DNA from: Mucilaginibacter sp. UR6-1
GTDB taxonomy: Bacteria; Bacteroidota; Bacteroidia; Sphingobacteriales; Sphingobacteriaceae
Assembly (NCBI RefSeq): GCF_020880975.1
Contig: NZ_JAJIWP010000001.1
Location: forward strand, 806,001 to 870,000
Direction: 5' to 3'
Length of the DNA stretch: 64,000 bases
Numbering within the stretch: the first letter of the stretch is position 1; every line of letters begins with the position of its first letter. Both the position numbers and the translations under genes were made by a program. Below, piece after piece: positions 52,886 to 62,457 of this stretch. The notes under the pieces are model-generated. The model saw only the letters and a list, made by a program, of their open reading frames with translations. It ran no database searches and was not told the origin of the DNA.

Positions 52886-54925
52886 TTAATTGTTATTAAC
52901 GGACGGCAATTCAAAGTAAAATGCTGAACCTACGCCCGGCTCGCTCTCAACACCTATTTCTCCCTCATGCCTGCTAATAATCTCGGCACAAAGGTACAGG
53001 CCGATACCAAACCCACTGATGGTTTGTGTTTGTTTATTGGTAACGCGATAAAAACGGTCAAACAGTTTTTGCCTGTCCTGCGGCTGTATACCGATGCCCT
53101 GATCTTTCACAGTAACCCGCACACGGCCGTTAACCTCGGCACACTCCACAATTATTGACGTGCCTTTAGGCGAATATTTGATAGCATTAGTAAGGAAATT
53201 ATTTACTACCTGGCCAATTTTATCACGATCAGCTTCCACAAAAACCGGCGTACAACGGTTAAAAATTATAGGATGGCTACTGTTTATCAGTTTCATCTCA
53301 TCCTCAACTTCATCAACCAGTTGCTCAATATCAAATTTCTGTTTTTCAAGATATATTTTGCCCGATTCAAGCCGCGATACGTTCAGGAAACCATTTATCA
53401 GCGAGGTCATTTTTTTAACCTGTGTACCTGCTTTGCCCAATGCCTGGGCGGTAAAGGTATCTTCAGCTTTTTGGGCTTTGGCAGTAAGCATCTGCAAATA
53501 GGCATTCAATGAGGTAAGCGGCGTTTTCAGCTCATGGCTTACCATGCCTATAAAATCATTTTTACGTATATCGTCCTCTTTGGCTTCGGTAATATCCAGC
53601 AACGTGCCCGAAAAGTACTTATTACCGTCAACCTTATCTTCATAAAGCTTACCCGTAGCTTTAACCCAGCGTAGTTGCTGGCTCCCCGGCGTACAAAGGC
53701 TGAATTCCTCTTCAAAAGGGGCAGCCTTGTTTATGGCGTTACGCATGGCTATTTTAACACGATCGCGGCAATCATCGCTAATCATGGCAAGGGCATCATT
53801 GTAAGTCATGTGCTCATCCTCACCATAACCAAAAAAGCCTTTCATCCTTATGGATGGTAAAAACTCATAAGTTTTGGCATCAATGTGCCATGTACCCAGT
53901 TTTGATGATTCAATAGCCAGGCGCAATTGTTCTTCAGCCTTTTCAAGCGCTTTACGGGCTAAAGCACGTTCTGTATTATCAATTACTGTAGCCAGTACCC
54001 GGTTAACCTTACCCTCAAGATCCCGTAATGGCTGGTAATGAAAATCAGCCAAGAACCGTCTTTCGCCATCAACAGGATGTTTGTAATAAACTTCAATTTC
54101 TTCCTTAACAACAATTTCACCGGTTTCAAGTACATGATTCCAAAGGCTTGGAAAAACCTGATCCTTCATCTCCGGAAATACCTCCAGCATGGGTTTGCCC
54201 AAAACCTGATCGGTCGTTCTGTTCCAAAAGTTGAGTATCGCCTGGTTTACAGATGTAATAATATGTTCAGGCCCTTGTAGTACTACCACCGGCGCGGCAA
54301 GAGAATTAAGAATCTGATCTACCTTTGATTTGCTGTAACGCAGATCCATTTGCGATTGCGCAAGCTCCTCAATGGTTGCGGTAAGCTCCTCATTAGTAGC
54401 CGATAATTCTTCGTTTGTGGCTAAATATTCCTCATTGATAGCGGTAAGCTCTTCGTTAGAAGCGGCAAGCTCCTCAAAAAGCTCCTGCTCGTGATCCTCT
54501 TTGTCAACAATAACTTTTCCCCGCCTTACCTCTTCGGTAACATCAGTGGCTGTATGTAAAATGCTATATACATCGCCGGTGTCGCTTTTAATGGCCCTGT
54601 ATTCAAAATCAAAATAAAAGGTTTGCAGTTCACCATCAATCATCAGGGCGGCAGGCATACTTTCGGCCCTGTAGGTTGTACCTGTACGCCAAACCTGTTT
54701 AAGCAAATCAGTAAATGGCTGATCTTTTATTTCGGGCAGAGCCTCTTGAAACGTTTTACCTGTAACAGAACGATCCTTACCCCAAATTTGTAGCATGCCA
54801 TCATTCACAAAACCTATATGCAAATCTTCGCTTACATATATTGCAGTAGCATGCACAGATGAGGAGAGCACCTGGATTAACAGGCTGTCATTAATATTTT
54901 TTGAGGCTAACGCCGAATTGTCCAT
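52886..54925 (-). CDS. multi-PAS sensor histidine kinase
   Basis: A 679-residue soluble kinase without membrane helices. PAS domains span roughly residues 15-135, 205-320 and 330-450. Between the first two lies a coiled coil of iterated EELTATNEEL-type heptads (about 150-200). The kinase core has the phospho-acceptor His near residue 464 (DFIGMVSHELKTPLTSL), the N box QVVNNFLTNAIKYSPKG, G1 DQGIGIQPQD and G2 GFGIGLYLCAEII, so it should be active. No response regulator lies beside it, making it an orphan. The signal is unknown; cytoplasmic PAS domains often sense redox state or small ligands. Confidence 0.93.
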   Translation of the reverse strand: MDNSALASKNINDSLLIQVLSSSVHATAIYVSEDLHIGFVNDGMLQIWGKDRSVTGKTFQEALPEIKDQPFTDLLKQVWRTGTTYRAESMPAALMIDGELQTFYFDFEYRAIKSDTGDVYSILHTATDVTEEVRRGKVIVDKEDHEQELFEELAASNEELTAINEEYLATNEELSATNEELTATIEELAQSQMDLRYSKSKVDQILNSLAAPVVVLQGPEHIITSVNQAILNFWNRTTDQVLGKPMLEVFPEMKDQVFPSLWNHVLETGEIVVKEEIEVYYKHPVDGERRFLADFHYQPLRDLEGKVNRVLATVIDNTERALARKALEKAEEQLRLAIESSKLGTWHIDAKTYEFLPSIRMKGFFGYGEDEHMTYNDALAMISDDCRDRVKIAMRNAINKAAPFEEEFSLCTPGSQQLRWVKATGKLYEDKVDGNKYFSGTLLDITEAKEDDIRKNDFIGMVSHELKTPLTSLNAYLQMLTAKAQKAEDTFTAQALGKAGTQVKKMTSLINGFLNVSRLESGKIYLEKQKFDIEQLVDEVEDEMKLINSSHPIIFNRCTPVFVEADRDKIGQVVNNFLTNAIKYSPKGTSIIVECAEVNGRVRVTVKDQGIGIQPQDRQKLFDRFYRVTNKQTQTISGFGIGLYLCAEIISRHEGEIGVESEPGVGSAFYFELPSVNNN

Positions 54926-55092
54926 TCCTGATAAAACGCTAAAAGATTATATACTTGCAATGTACCTGTGCTAAAAGGCAAATCGGTAATATTGTTATCA
55001 CCAAAATTATATAAAACAAACATTAATCTATTCCTGATTATTGTAATAAAATTTATTTACAAGGATAATTATATAGTTATAACATAAACAGG

Positions 55093-55611
55093 ATGCAGAT
55101 GTTTGATACTATTGACTACCTTAGTACCGGAAATGAAAGACAAAAAAGCGCCTATGCTACATTGACCAAGTATGGTTTAATGAAGGCACTTTCAGGATAC
55201 GACCCTATACTTACCGGCACCATACCTATTAACATAGCTATTGATAGCAGCGACCTTGACATTATTTGCTGTTATAAGGATGCTGAAGATTTTGTACTGA
55301 TGTTAAAAAAATGCTTTGAACACCTGGAGGGTTTTGCCTGCCATTATAATAAAGCAGGGGAGCAGGTAACAGCCAACTTTATGTTAGATGGTTGGGAAAT
55401 TGAAATATTTGGACAGCCAATACCCACACAACTGCAATACGCTTACAGGCACATGATAGTTGAATACAACTTGCTGAAACTCTATGGCGAAAAATTCAGA
55501 CAGAGGATCATCGACCTTAAAAAAGACGGCCATAAAACTGAACCTGCCTTTGCCATCGCTTTGGGTTTGCAAGGCGACCCGTATCAGGCGTTATTAGCTT
55601 TAAATATTTAA
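55093..55611 (+). CDS. DUF4269 protein (nucleotidyltransferase-like)
   Basis: A 172-residue cytoplasmic protein of DUF4269. ILTGTIPINIAIDSSDLDIICCY near residues 40-62 resembles the G-S/T...DxD metal-binding hook of small nucleotidyltransferases, with DGWEIEIFGQP as the possible third acidic residue. Activity is not known. It stands alone, upstream of cysE. Confidence 0.83.
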   Translation: MQMFDTIDYLSTGNERQKSAYATLTKYGLMKALSGYDPILTGTIPINIAIDSSDLDIICCYKDAEDFVLMLKKCFEHLEGFACHYNKAGEQVTANFMLDGWEIEIFGQPIPTQLQYAYRHMIVEYNLLKLYGEKFRQRIIDLKKDGHKTEPAFAIALGLQGDPYQALLALNI

Positions 55612-55709
55612 CGTTTAGCACATCAATAGCCTATTTGTTTTTTACATGACATTGGGTAAGTAACTAAAAACGTATTTTTGCCTTTACCGTCAAACGGAAC
55701 CACCAATAT

Positions 55710-56519
55710 ATGAATGACGATTTTTACAAAATACTACTCAGTAAACCGAGGGCAAAACAGGTAATCCCTTCAAATGATATGATTGCAGGTTGGGCGCTAA
55801 AGGTTATTTATTTGCTGTACCCAGAGCACTCAACACTTGCGTTTGACTCCATTAGCGGGTTAAAAAAATATTCGGCCACATTGCGTGATGAGCTTACAAC
55901 TATTTTAAGTACAGGCGGCCATGCCGACGCGGATACCGGAAAAATAGTGGCCGAGGAATTTTTTAATAATCTGCCATCATTATATGATACCCTTAATACC
56001 GATATACAGGCCATTTACGATGGCGACCCTGCAGCCAAAAGCGAATTTGAAGTTATACGTACCTATCCGGGCTTTTATGCCATATGCTTTTACCGCATAG
56101 CACATATACTGTATAATTTTGATATACCCTTTATCCCAAGGATATTAACTGAGCATGCCCATTCAAAAACAGGTATTGATATACACCCCGCCGCTGTAAT
56201 AGGCGAGTACTTTCATATAGACCATGGTACAGGCATTGTTATTGGCGAAACCTGCGTTATAGGCAAGTATGTAAAACTTTACCAAGGCGTAACGCTCGGT
56301 GCATTAAGCGTTCGCAAGGGCTTGTCAGGCATAAAAAGACATCCTAATGTTGAGGATAGGGTGATCATCTATTCGGGTGCCACTATACTGGGCGGTAATA
56401 CCGTAATAGGGCACGATAGCATTATTGGCGGCAATGCATGGCTCACCAACAGTGTTGCGCCGTATTCAACGGTTTATCATATCCCCAAGATCACCATACA
56501 AAAGGTTACACAAGAATAA
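55710..56519 (+). CDS. cysE: serine O-acetyltransferase
   Basis: A 269-residue enzyme that acetylates L-serine for cysteine synthesis. The C-terminal left-handed beta-helix is typical: GIDIHPAAVIGEYFHIDHGTGIVIGETCVIG, then KRHPNVEDRVIIYSGATILGG and NAWLTNSVAPYSTVYHIP. The N-terminal helical part is like the EpsC group. Its product O-acetylserine is the substrate of CysM, encoded 8 bp downstream, forming a cysE-cysM unit. No Cys-rich leader is visible here, unlike at the sulfate operon. Confidence 0.94.
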   Translation: MNDDFYKILLSKPRAKQVIPSNDMIAGWALKVIYLLYPEHSTLAFDSISGLKKYSATLRDELTTILSTGGHADADTGKIVAEEFFNNLPSLYDTLNTDIQAIYDGDPAAKSEFEVIRTYPGFYAICFYRIAHILYNFDIPFIPRILTEHAHSKTGIDIHPAAVIGEYFHIDHGTGIVIGETCVIGKYVKLYQGVTLGALSVRKGLSGIKRHPNVEDRVIIYSGATILGGNTVIGHDSIIGGNAWLTNSVAPYSTVYHIPKITIQKVTQE

Positions 56520-56527
56520 TTATTGAA

Positions 56528-57412
56528 ATGGCATCAGTTACCGATTTTATAGGCAATACGCCACTGGTTAAACTGGCAAAGCTTAACCCTAACCCCAATG
56601 TTGAGGTATTTGCCAAATTAGAAGGCAATAACCCCGGCGGGAGTGTTAAGGACAGGGCGGCACTAAATATGATACGCAGCGCTATTGAGCGTGGTGATAT
56701 TAATGAACGCACCAAACTGGTTGAAGCCACCAGCGGTAATACCGGCATTGCGCTTGCCATGATAGCCCGTTTATTTGACCTTGATATAGAGCTGGTTATG
56801 CCAGCTAATTCAACCCGTGAGCGTACACTTACCATGGAAGCCTACGGTGCCAAAGTTACTTTGCTTGAAAGTATTGAGGTTTGCCGTGATTATGCCGAAG
56901 AAAAAGGAGTAACCCCAGGCTATTTTCTGCTTAACCAGTTCGCCAATACCGATAACTATATGGCCCACTACAAAACTACCGGCCCTGAATTATGGCGTGA
57001 CACAGCGGGTAAAATAACCCATTTTGTAAGCGCTATGGGTACTACCGGCACTATAATGGGCTGCTCTAAATATTTAAAAGAAAAAAACACGGATATACAA
57101 ATTGTAGGTTGCCAGCCTACCGAAGGTTCATCCATACCCGGTATACGCCGCTGGCCCGAAGCTTATCTGCCTAAAATATTTAACCCTGCCAGTGTAGATC
57201 AAACTATAGATATTGACGAGGCCGAAGCCGTTGCCATGACCCGCCAATTAGCCAAAGTTGAAGGCATTTTTGCCGGCATGAGCAGCGGAGGCGCTTGTAC
57301 GGCGGCTATTAACCTGGCTAAGACACTGCAAAGCGGTACCATCGTATTCATAGCCTGCGACCGCGGCGATCGCTACCTGAGCAGCGGCCTGTTTGGCGAT
57401 GTGGCAAAATAA
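56528..57412 (+). CDS. cysM: cysteine synthase (O-acetylserine sulfhydrylase B type)
   Basis: A 294-residue PLP enzyme making cysteine from O-acetylserine and sulfide. Seen: FIGNTPLVKLAKL, the PLP lysine in NNPGGSVKDRAALNMI near residue 42, EATSGNTGIALAMIA, FVSAMGTTGTIMGCSKYL and MSSGGACTAAINLAK. I chose ATG 56528 (MASVTDFIGNTPL); a longer frame from 56438 overlaps cysE. It joins the sulfide made by the operon at 42.8-50.1 kb. It ends right next to the convergent uxaC stop. Confidence 0.94.
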   Translation: MASVTDFIGNTPLVKLAKLNPNPNVEVFAKLEGNNPGGSVKDRAALNMIRSAIERGDINERTKLVEATSGNTGIALAMIARLFDLDIELVMPANSTRERTLTMEAYGAKVTLLESIEVCRDYAEEKGVTPGYFLLNQFANTDNYMAHYKTTGPELWRDTAGKITHFVSAMGTTGTIMGCSKYLKEKNTDIQIVGCQPTEGSSIPGIRRWPEAYLPKIFNPASVDQTIDIDEAEAVAMTRQLAKVEGIFAGMSSGGACTAAINLAKTLQSGTIVFIACDRGDRYLSSGLFGDVAK

Positions 57413-58861
57413 TTAATAACCAAAATTAAAATAATTGCGGGCATTGTGATAGCATATATCACTGATGATCTTGCCCGTCCATTCTATATCAGCGGGCAAT
57501 TCGCCGCGCTCTATATCCTCACCAAAAAGGTTGCATAATACGCGCCTGAAATATTCGTGCCGCGGATAGGAGAGAAAGCTGCGCGAATCGGTAAGCATCC
57601 CTATCATACGGCTGATGAGGCCGATGTTTGAAAGGGAATTTAGCTGTTTTGTGATGCCATCCTTTTGATCAAGAAACCACCATGCCGAGCCGAACTGCAT
57701 TTTACCCGCTATTTCGCCATCATTAAAACAGCCTGTTACAGATGCTATAACCTCATTATCCGCCGGGTTAAGGTTATATACAATAGTTTTGGCAAGCGCG
57801 TTTTCGGCATTCAGCTTGTCTAAAAAACGGGCGAGCGCTGTTGCCTGGCTAAAATCTCCTATGCCATCCCAACCGGTATTAGCACCAAGATAGTGCATGC
57901 CTTTGCTGTTGATGTTACGCATGGCCCCCAGGTGTAGTTGCTGTGCCCAGCCTTTTTCATGGTTCCACCGGGCTATCTTAAATAATAAAGCCGATCTGAA
58001 CTGGCTTGCTTCAACCACGGTTATTGTGTTACCGGCTCGTATCTTACCAAAAACAATGTTAATGGCCGCTTCGGTATAATCATCAGCATACACATGATCA
58101 ATACCATGATCAGACAGTACACAGCCATGTGCAGCAAAATAATCATGACGTAATTTTAAAGCCGTAAGGTAATTATCATAAGTACTTATATCAATATCAG
58201 TAACAGCGGCAAGCTTATCTATGTAAGCGTTAAGTGCTTTAAGATTTGTGGTATTCATGGCCTCATCGGGCCTGAAGGTGGGGTAAACCTTTGTTTCAAA
58301 AGTTGAACTTTGGAGTTGTTGGTGATAGTGCAGATCATCAACAGGATCATCGGTAGTGCAAATAACCTCCACATTCATCCTGCTGATAAGCGCCCGTGTA
58401 CTAAAGTTGGGCTGTTGCAGCATGGCTGAACACTTATCGTAAATAGTTTTTGCTGTAGCAGGAGAGAGAATATCGCTCACTCCAAAATATTTTTGAAGCT
58501 CAAGGTGGCTCCAGTGATATAAGGGATTACGTAAGGTATACGGAATGGTGGCTGCCCATTTTTCAAATTTCTCATAATCGCTGCTGCGGCCGGTTATATA
58601 ATCTTCGTTAACACCATTGGTCCGCATGGCCCGCCATTTATAATGGTCGCCTTTGAGCCATATATCTGTCAGGTTAGTAAAGATTTTGTTCTCTGCTATT
58701 TCAACCGGGGGCAAATGGCAATGGTAATCAATTATCGGAAGATTAGCGGCATATTCAAAATACAGCCTGCGGGCAGTATTATTAGTGAGCAAAAAGTTAT
58801 CGTTTAAAAAGCTTTGCACGGCTACAGTTTTTTGATGCGATATTAACAAGTTTACAGCCAT
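57413..58861 (-). CDS. uxaC: glucuronate isomerase
   Basis: A 482-residue TIM-barrel enzyme converting glucuronate to fructuronate (and galacturonate to tagaturonate). Seen: LPIIDYHCHLPPVEIAEN near the N-terminus (metal-binding HxH), WAATIPYTLRNPLYHWSHLEL, ICTTDDPVDDLHYH, YPTFRPDEAMN, and TDSRSFLSYPRHEYFRR at the C-terminus. ATG 58861 (MAVNLLISHQ) was chosen over one 11 codons upstream. No other hexuronate gene is adjacent, apart from the nearby HAD hydrolase. Confidence 0.94.
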   Translation of the reverse strand: MAVNLLISHQKTVAVQSFLNDNFLLTNNTARRLYFEYAANLPIIDYHCHLPPVEIAENKIFTNLTDIWLKGDHYKWRAMRTNGVNEDYITGRSSDYEKFEKWAATIPYTLRNPLYHWSHLELQKYFGVSDILSPATAKTIYDKCSAMLQQPNFSTRALISRMNVEVICTTDDPVDDLHYHQQLQSSTFETKVYPTFRPDEAMNTTNLKALNAYIDKLAAVTDIDISTYDNYLTALKLRHDYFAAHGCVLSDHGIDHVYADDYTEAAINIVFGKIRAGNTITVVEASQFRSALLFKIARWNHEKGWAQQLHLGAMRNINSKGMHYLGANTGWDGIGDFSQATALARFLDKLNAENALAKTIVYNLNPADNEVIASVTGCFNDGEIAGKMQFGSAWWFLDQKDGITKQLNSLSNIGLISRMIGMLTDSRSFLSYPRHEYFRRVLCNLFGEDIERGELPADIEWTGKIISDICYHNARNYFNFGY

Positions 58862-59001
58862 AACGTTGCACTGCACCACATGAAAACTACGCAAACGTTA
58901 CCGAAACCACCAATTGTCAGCATAAAATAAATGTTAAAACTTGTATTGGTTCATTCAACACCTTTGGTTTACCTTAGCGCGGTACTACAGCTAAATATGC
59001 A

Positions 59002-59655
59002 ATGAAAGCGATAATATTTGATTTGAACGGCACCATGATTAATGATATGTGGTACCATACCTTAGCCTGGGAAGAGATACTGAACACCGACCTGGGCGGT
59101 AACTTTACCCGCGAACAGGTTAAGCAAAACATGTATGGAAAAAACCACGAGTTGCTGGTGCGCATGTTTGGCGAAGGCCGTTTTACAACCGAGGAGATGG
59201 ACAAACTTTCCCTCGAAAAAGAAAAGCGCTATCAAAAAGCATTTTTACCTGAATTAAAACTGCTGCCCGGCTTGCAGGTATTTTTAGAAAAGGCGTATGC
59301 AAAAGGCGTAGTAATGGCTATAGGTTCGGCGGCTATACCTTTTAACATTGATTTTGTGCTTGATGGTTTAAACATACGTAAGTACATACCGGTGGTTGTT
59401 AGCGCTGACGATGTAAGCATCAGCAAACCTCACCCCGAAACATTTTTAAAGGCAGCGCAACTTTTGAACGTTGAACCGAAGGATTGCCTGGTATTTGAAG
59501 ATGTACCTAAAGGGGCGGAGGCCGCGGCAAATGCAGGCATGAAAACGGTTATACTAACCACTACACATCAAGTTGAAGAATTTAGCTACCTGGATAACAT
59601 ACTGCATTTTGCGCCTGATTTTACCGATCCGTATATTAACGGGTTGATTGAATAA
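59002..59655 (+). CDS. HAD superfamily hydrolase, beta-phosphoglucomutase-like, with altered catalytic motif
   Basis: A 217-residue HAD protein of the beta-phosphoglucomutase subgroup. Motif 1 reads IIFDLNGTMIND: the nucleophile Asp7 is present but the second Asp, the usual general acid/base two residues later, is Asn9. Later motifs are intact (IGSAAI with the Ser/Thr, SKPHPETFLKAAQ Lys, CLVFEDVPKGAEAAANAGM acidic pair). Either the reaction does not need that acid, or it is slow or altered. Substrate unknown. Confidence 0.88.
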   Translation: MKAIIFDLNGTMINDMWYHTLAWEEILNTDLGGNFTREQVKQNMYGKNHELLVRMFGEGRFTTEEMDKLSLEKEKRYQKAFLPELKLLPGLQVFLEKAYAKGVVMAIGSAAIPFNIDFVLDGLNIRKYIPVVVSADDVSISKPHPETFLKAAQLLNVEPKDCLVFEDVPKGAEAAANAGMKTVILTTTHQVEEFSYLDNILHFAPDFTDPYINGLIE

Positions 59656-59723
59656 TTAATCGTAACAAAAATCTAACGCTCCTGTTAAACATTCAGTAAC
59701 GTAATCTAAATAAACATTTTAAT

Positions 59724-60404
59724 ATGGAATTTACCTATTATGGCCACTCCTGCTTTTCCGTTAACATAGGCGGTAAGCATATTTTATTCGACCCGTTCAT
59801 TACACCCAATGAATTGGCAAAAGCAATTGATGTGAATACCGTACCGGCTGACTACATTTTTGTATCGCACGGACATTATGATCATATGAATGATACCGAA
59901 ACAATTGCTAACCGTACCGGTGCAAAGGTTATTGCCAGCTTTGAGGTGCACAGTTGGTTCAATAACAACGGCGTTGCCAACACACATCCGCTAAATCCGG
60001 GTGGGCAACTGGCGCTTGATTTTGGCAAGGTTAAATGCTTTACTGCCGTGCATTCAAGCAGTATGCCTGATGGCAGCTATGGTGGTGTGGCCACCGGGTT
60101 TGCTATAAAAAGCAACGAAGGCAACTTTTACTACAGCGGCGATACAGCCTTAACACTGGATATGCAACTGGTACCACGCTGGGCGGAGCTAAACTATGCT
60201 GTACTACCAATAGGCGACGACCTTACCATGGGTATTGACGACGCTATTGAAGCCGCTAAAATGGTAGGCGTAAAAACCGTTATTGGGGTACATTACAATA
60301 CATTCGGCTTTATCATGATTGATACCGAAGATGCCAAACAGCGTTTTGAGCAAGCGGGCATTACCCTGCTTTTACCGGCCATTGGCGAAACCATTACGGT
60401 TTAA
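59724..60404 (+). CDS. metal-dependent hydrolase (UPF0173, MBL fold)
   Basis: A 226-residue metallo-beta-lactamase-fold protein. The zinc motif HGHYDH at residues 49-54 is intact, and GDTALTLDMQLV with VIGVHYNTFG supply further ligands. The start MEFTYYGHSCFSVNIGGKHILFDPF is typical of UPF0173. Substrate unknown; it lacks a signal peptide and is cytoplasmic. Confidence 0.93.
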   Translation: MEFTYYGHSCFSVNIGGKHILFDPFITPNELAKAIDVNTVPADYIFVSHGHYDHMNDTETIANRTGAKVIASFEVHSWFNNNGVANTHPLNPGGQLALDFGKVKCFTAVHSSSMPDGSYGGVATGFAIKSNEGNFYYSGDTALTLDMQLVPRWAELNYAVLPIGDDLTMGIDDAIEAAKMVGVKTVIGVHYNTFGFIMIDTEDAKQRFEQAGITLLLPAIGETITV

Positions 60405-60429
60405 ACAGTAACTAATTTTTTCGGATATA

Positions 60430-60460
60430 AGAGCTGCCTGATAGGGCGGCTCTTTATTTT
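60430..60460 (+). terminator. intrinsic terminator
   Basis: AGAGCTGCC (60430-60438) pairs with GGCGGCTCT (60445-60453; one G-U pair), 6-nt loop, then TTATTTTT. Ends the MBL hydrolase gene. Confidence 0.8.
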
Positions 60461-60525
60461 TAACGCGTGTTTGACCGAACAAAATTTCCAGGTTAACCAT
60501 TGTTATAAATTAGTTAACATTGTAT

Positions 60526-62385
60526 ATGGCCAAATATTCACCTCTTTTGTTGCTGTTGTTTTTTACGATAACTCTTGCTGCCGCACAGCCAGCGGATACA
60601 GTTTTAATTAAAAATGATACCATACATAATGATAAGGTTAATAACCAACTCAACAGTGTAAAGCAATTATCTGCAGAAAGGGTGGCGGATTCTTTAAAAC
60701 GGAATGAGCTTGAATTAAAAGTAGCGCGACTTTCCGGTAATGATGATGAACGCCTTGGATTAGTAAAACAGCTTAATGCCTTAAAGCAAAAAGATTCCTT
60801 ACGCATAATCAGGCAAAAGCAACAGGTTGATTCGCTCAGAAGGTATGTAAAGGGCTTTGCGGTACAACCATTTCGTGATACCTTATTTTCTATATATTTA
60901 AAACAGGGGAGCTTTACCGCTAAAGACCGCGCCGAAGCCGTGCAACACAGGTTGATACTGCTTGCCGACAATTACCGATTTAGTGCTGATTCCTTAAAAA
61001 TTAGTGAAGCGGAGCAAACTACCGATATTGTTTATGGAGATGAACTGATCATGTCGGTTTCAGACATGGATGCCCTTTGGCAAAATACATCAAGATCAAA
61101 ACTTGCTCAAAAGCTGCGTGCTACAATCGGCCATGCTGTAGTTATTAATCGTGATGAAACAAGTATTCAAACTCTGGTGAAAGAGGGTTTACTGGCCTTA
61201 CTGGTTATTGCCGTGCTAAGTTTGCTCATCTATTTTATAAACCGGCTGTTCAGGTGGTTTACAGGTAAACTGGCATTGAATGAGCGGGTATCAAAAAAAG
61301 GTGTACACATACGCAACTATCAGTTACTTACACCGGCCAGGCAACTCGGGTTAATTAATACAGCAATCGGCCTTGTACGCTGGGTTGTTATATTGATAAC
61401 AGTATATTTTGCGCTTACTATATTGTTCAGCATCTTTCCGTTTACCCGCGACATATCAGCAGCCTTGCTTGGTTACATACTTAGTCCGTTACGCAAAATT
61501 GGAGAAGCTATATGGAATTACATACCTAACCTGATAACGATTATTATCCTTGTAGTAGTATTCAGATACGTTTTAAGATTTTTCAATTTTATAAAGCTTG
61601 AAATAGAGCGCGGTCAATTAACTATTCCGGGTTTTTATGCTGACTGGGCAAATCCAACTTATCAAATCATCCGTGTTTTGGTTTTGGCATTCATGATTGT
61701 GGTTATATTTCCATACCTGCCGGGTAACGAGTCGCCTATATTTAAAGGGGTATCGGTATTTGTGGGTGTACTCTTTACTTTCGGATCAGCAGGCGCGTTA
61801 GGTAATGTTGTTGCGGGTTTGGTACTTACCTATATGCGTGCCTTTAAAATTGGCGACAGGGTAAAAATAGGAGAGGTAACCGGTGATATTATTGAGAAAA
61901 ATTTACTGGTAACCCGCATTCGTACTATTCAAAATGAAATAATATCTATTCCTAATTCTACTGTAATGAGCAATCATACAGTAAACTACAGTAGCGACGC
62001 TACCCATAAGGGATTGATAGTGCATACTACTGTTACCTGCGGATATGATGTTGCATGGCGGGAGGTACACAAATTATTGATCGAAGCCGCGTCACGAACA
62101 CCGTTACTCGAAAAGGAGCCCTTGCCGTATGTATTTCAAACCAGCCTTGATGATTTTTATGTAAGCTACAGGATTAATGCCTTCACAAAATCTCCAAATA
62201 AACAAGCCTTGATCTATTCTGATCTGCATGCTAACATTCAGGATGTATTTAATGAAGCCGGAATAGAATTAATGTCGCCAAGATATAATGCTGTGCGCGA
62301 TGGCAATACAACCGCAATTCCTGCCGAATACTTGCCTAAAGATTATCAGCCGGGCGGTATCAGGATTAAAAAAGATGATTTATAA
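60526..62385 (+). CDS. MscS-type mechanosensitive channel with exported N-terminal domain
   Basis: A 619-residue membrane protein. It has a signal peptide (LLLLLFFTITLAAAQ), a helical periplasmic region (about 25-210, with coiled-coil-like QLNALKQKDSLRIIRQKQQ), about five membrane helices (from about 225) and a MscS core: FGSAGALGNVVAGLVLTYMRAFKIGDRVKIG and IPNSTVMSNHTVNYSS. Such channels release solutes on osmotic downshock; the long periplasmic part resembles larger MscS relatives. ATG 60526 was preferred to the TTG two codons upstream. Confidence 0.93.
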   Translation: MAKYSPLLLLLFFTITLAAAQPADTVLIKNDTIHNDKVNNQLNSVKQLSAERVADSLKRNELELKVARLSGNDDERLGLVKQLNALKQKDSLRIIRQKQQVDSLRRYVKGFAVQPFRDTLFSIYLKQGSFTAKDRAEAVQHRLILLADNYRFSADSLKISEAEQTTDIVYGDELIMSVSDMDALWQNTSRSKLAQKLRATIGHAVVINRDETSIQTLVKEGLLALLVIAVLSLLIYFINRLFRWFTGKLALNERVSKKGVHIRNYQLLTPARQLGLINTAIGLVRWVVILITVYFALTILFSIFPFTRDISAALLGYILSPLRKIGEAIWNYIPNLITIIILVVVFRYVLRFFNFIKLEIERGQLTIPGFYADWANPTYQIIRVLVLAFMIVVIFPYLPGNESPIFKGVSVFVGVLFTFGSAGALGNVVAGLVLTYMRAFKIGDRVKIGEVTGDIIEKNLLVTRIRTIQNEIISIPNSTVMSNHTVNYSSDATHKGLIVHTTVTCGYDVAWREVHKLLIEAASRTPLLEKEPLPYVFQTSLDDFYVSYRINAFTKSPNKQALIYSDLHANIQDVFNEAGIELMSPRYNAVRDGNTTAIPAEYLPKDYQPGGIRIKKDDL

Positions 62386-62457
62386 TTACATAGTATTATA
62401 TTTTTACAATACTTATTCTATAAAGTATAATTTTAGCATTTTGCATTTAACGGATAG

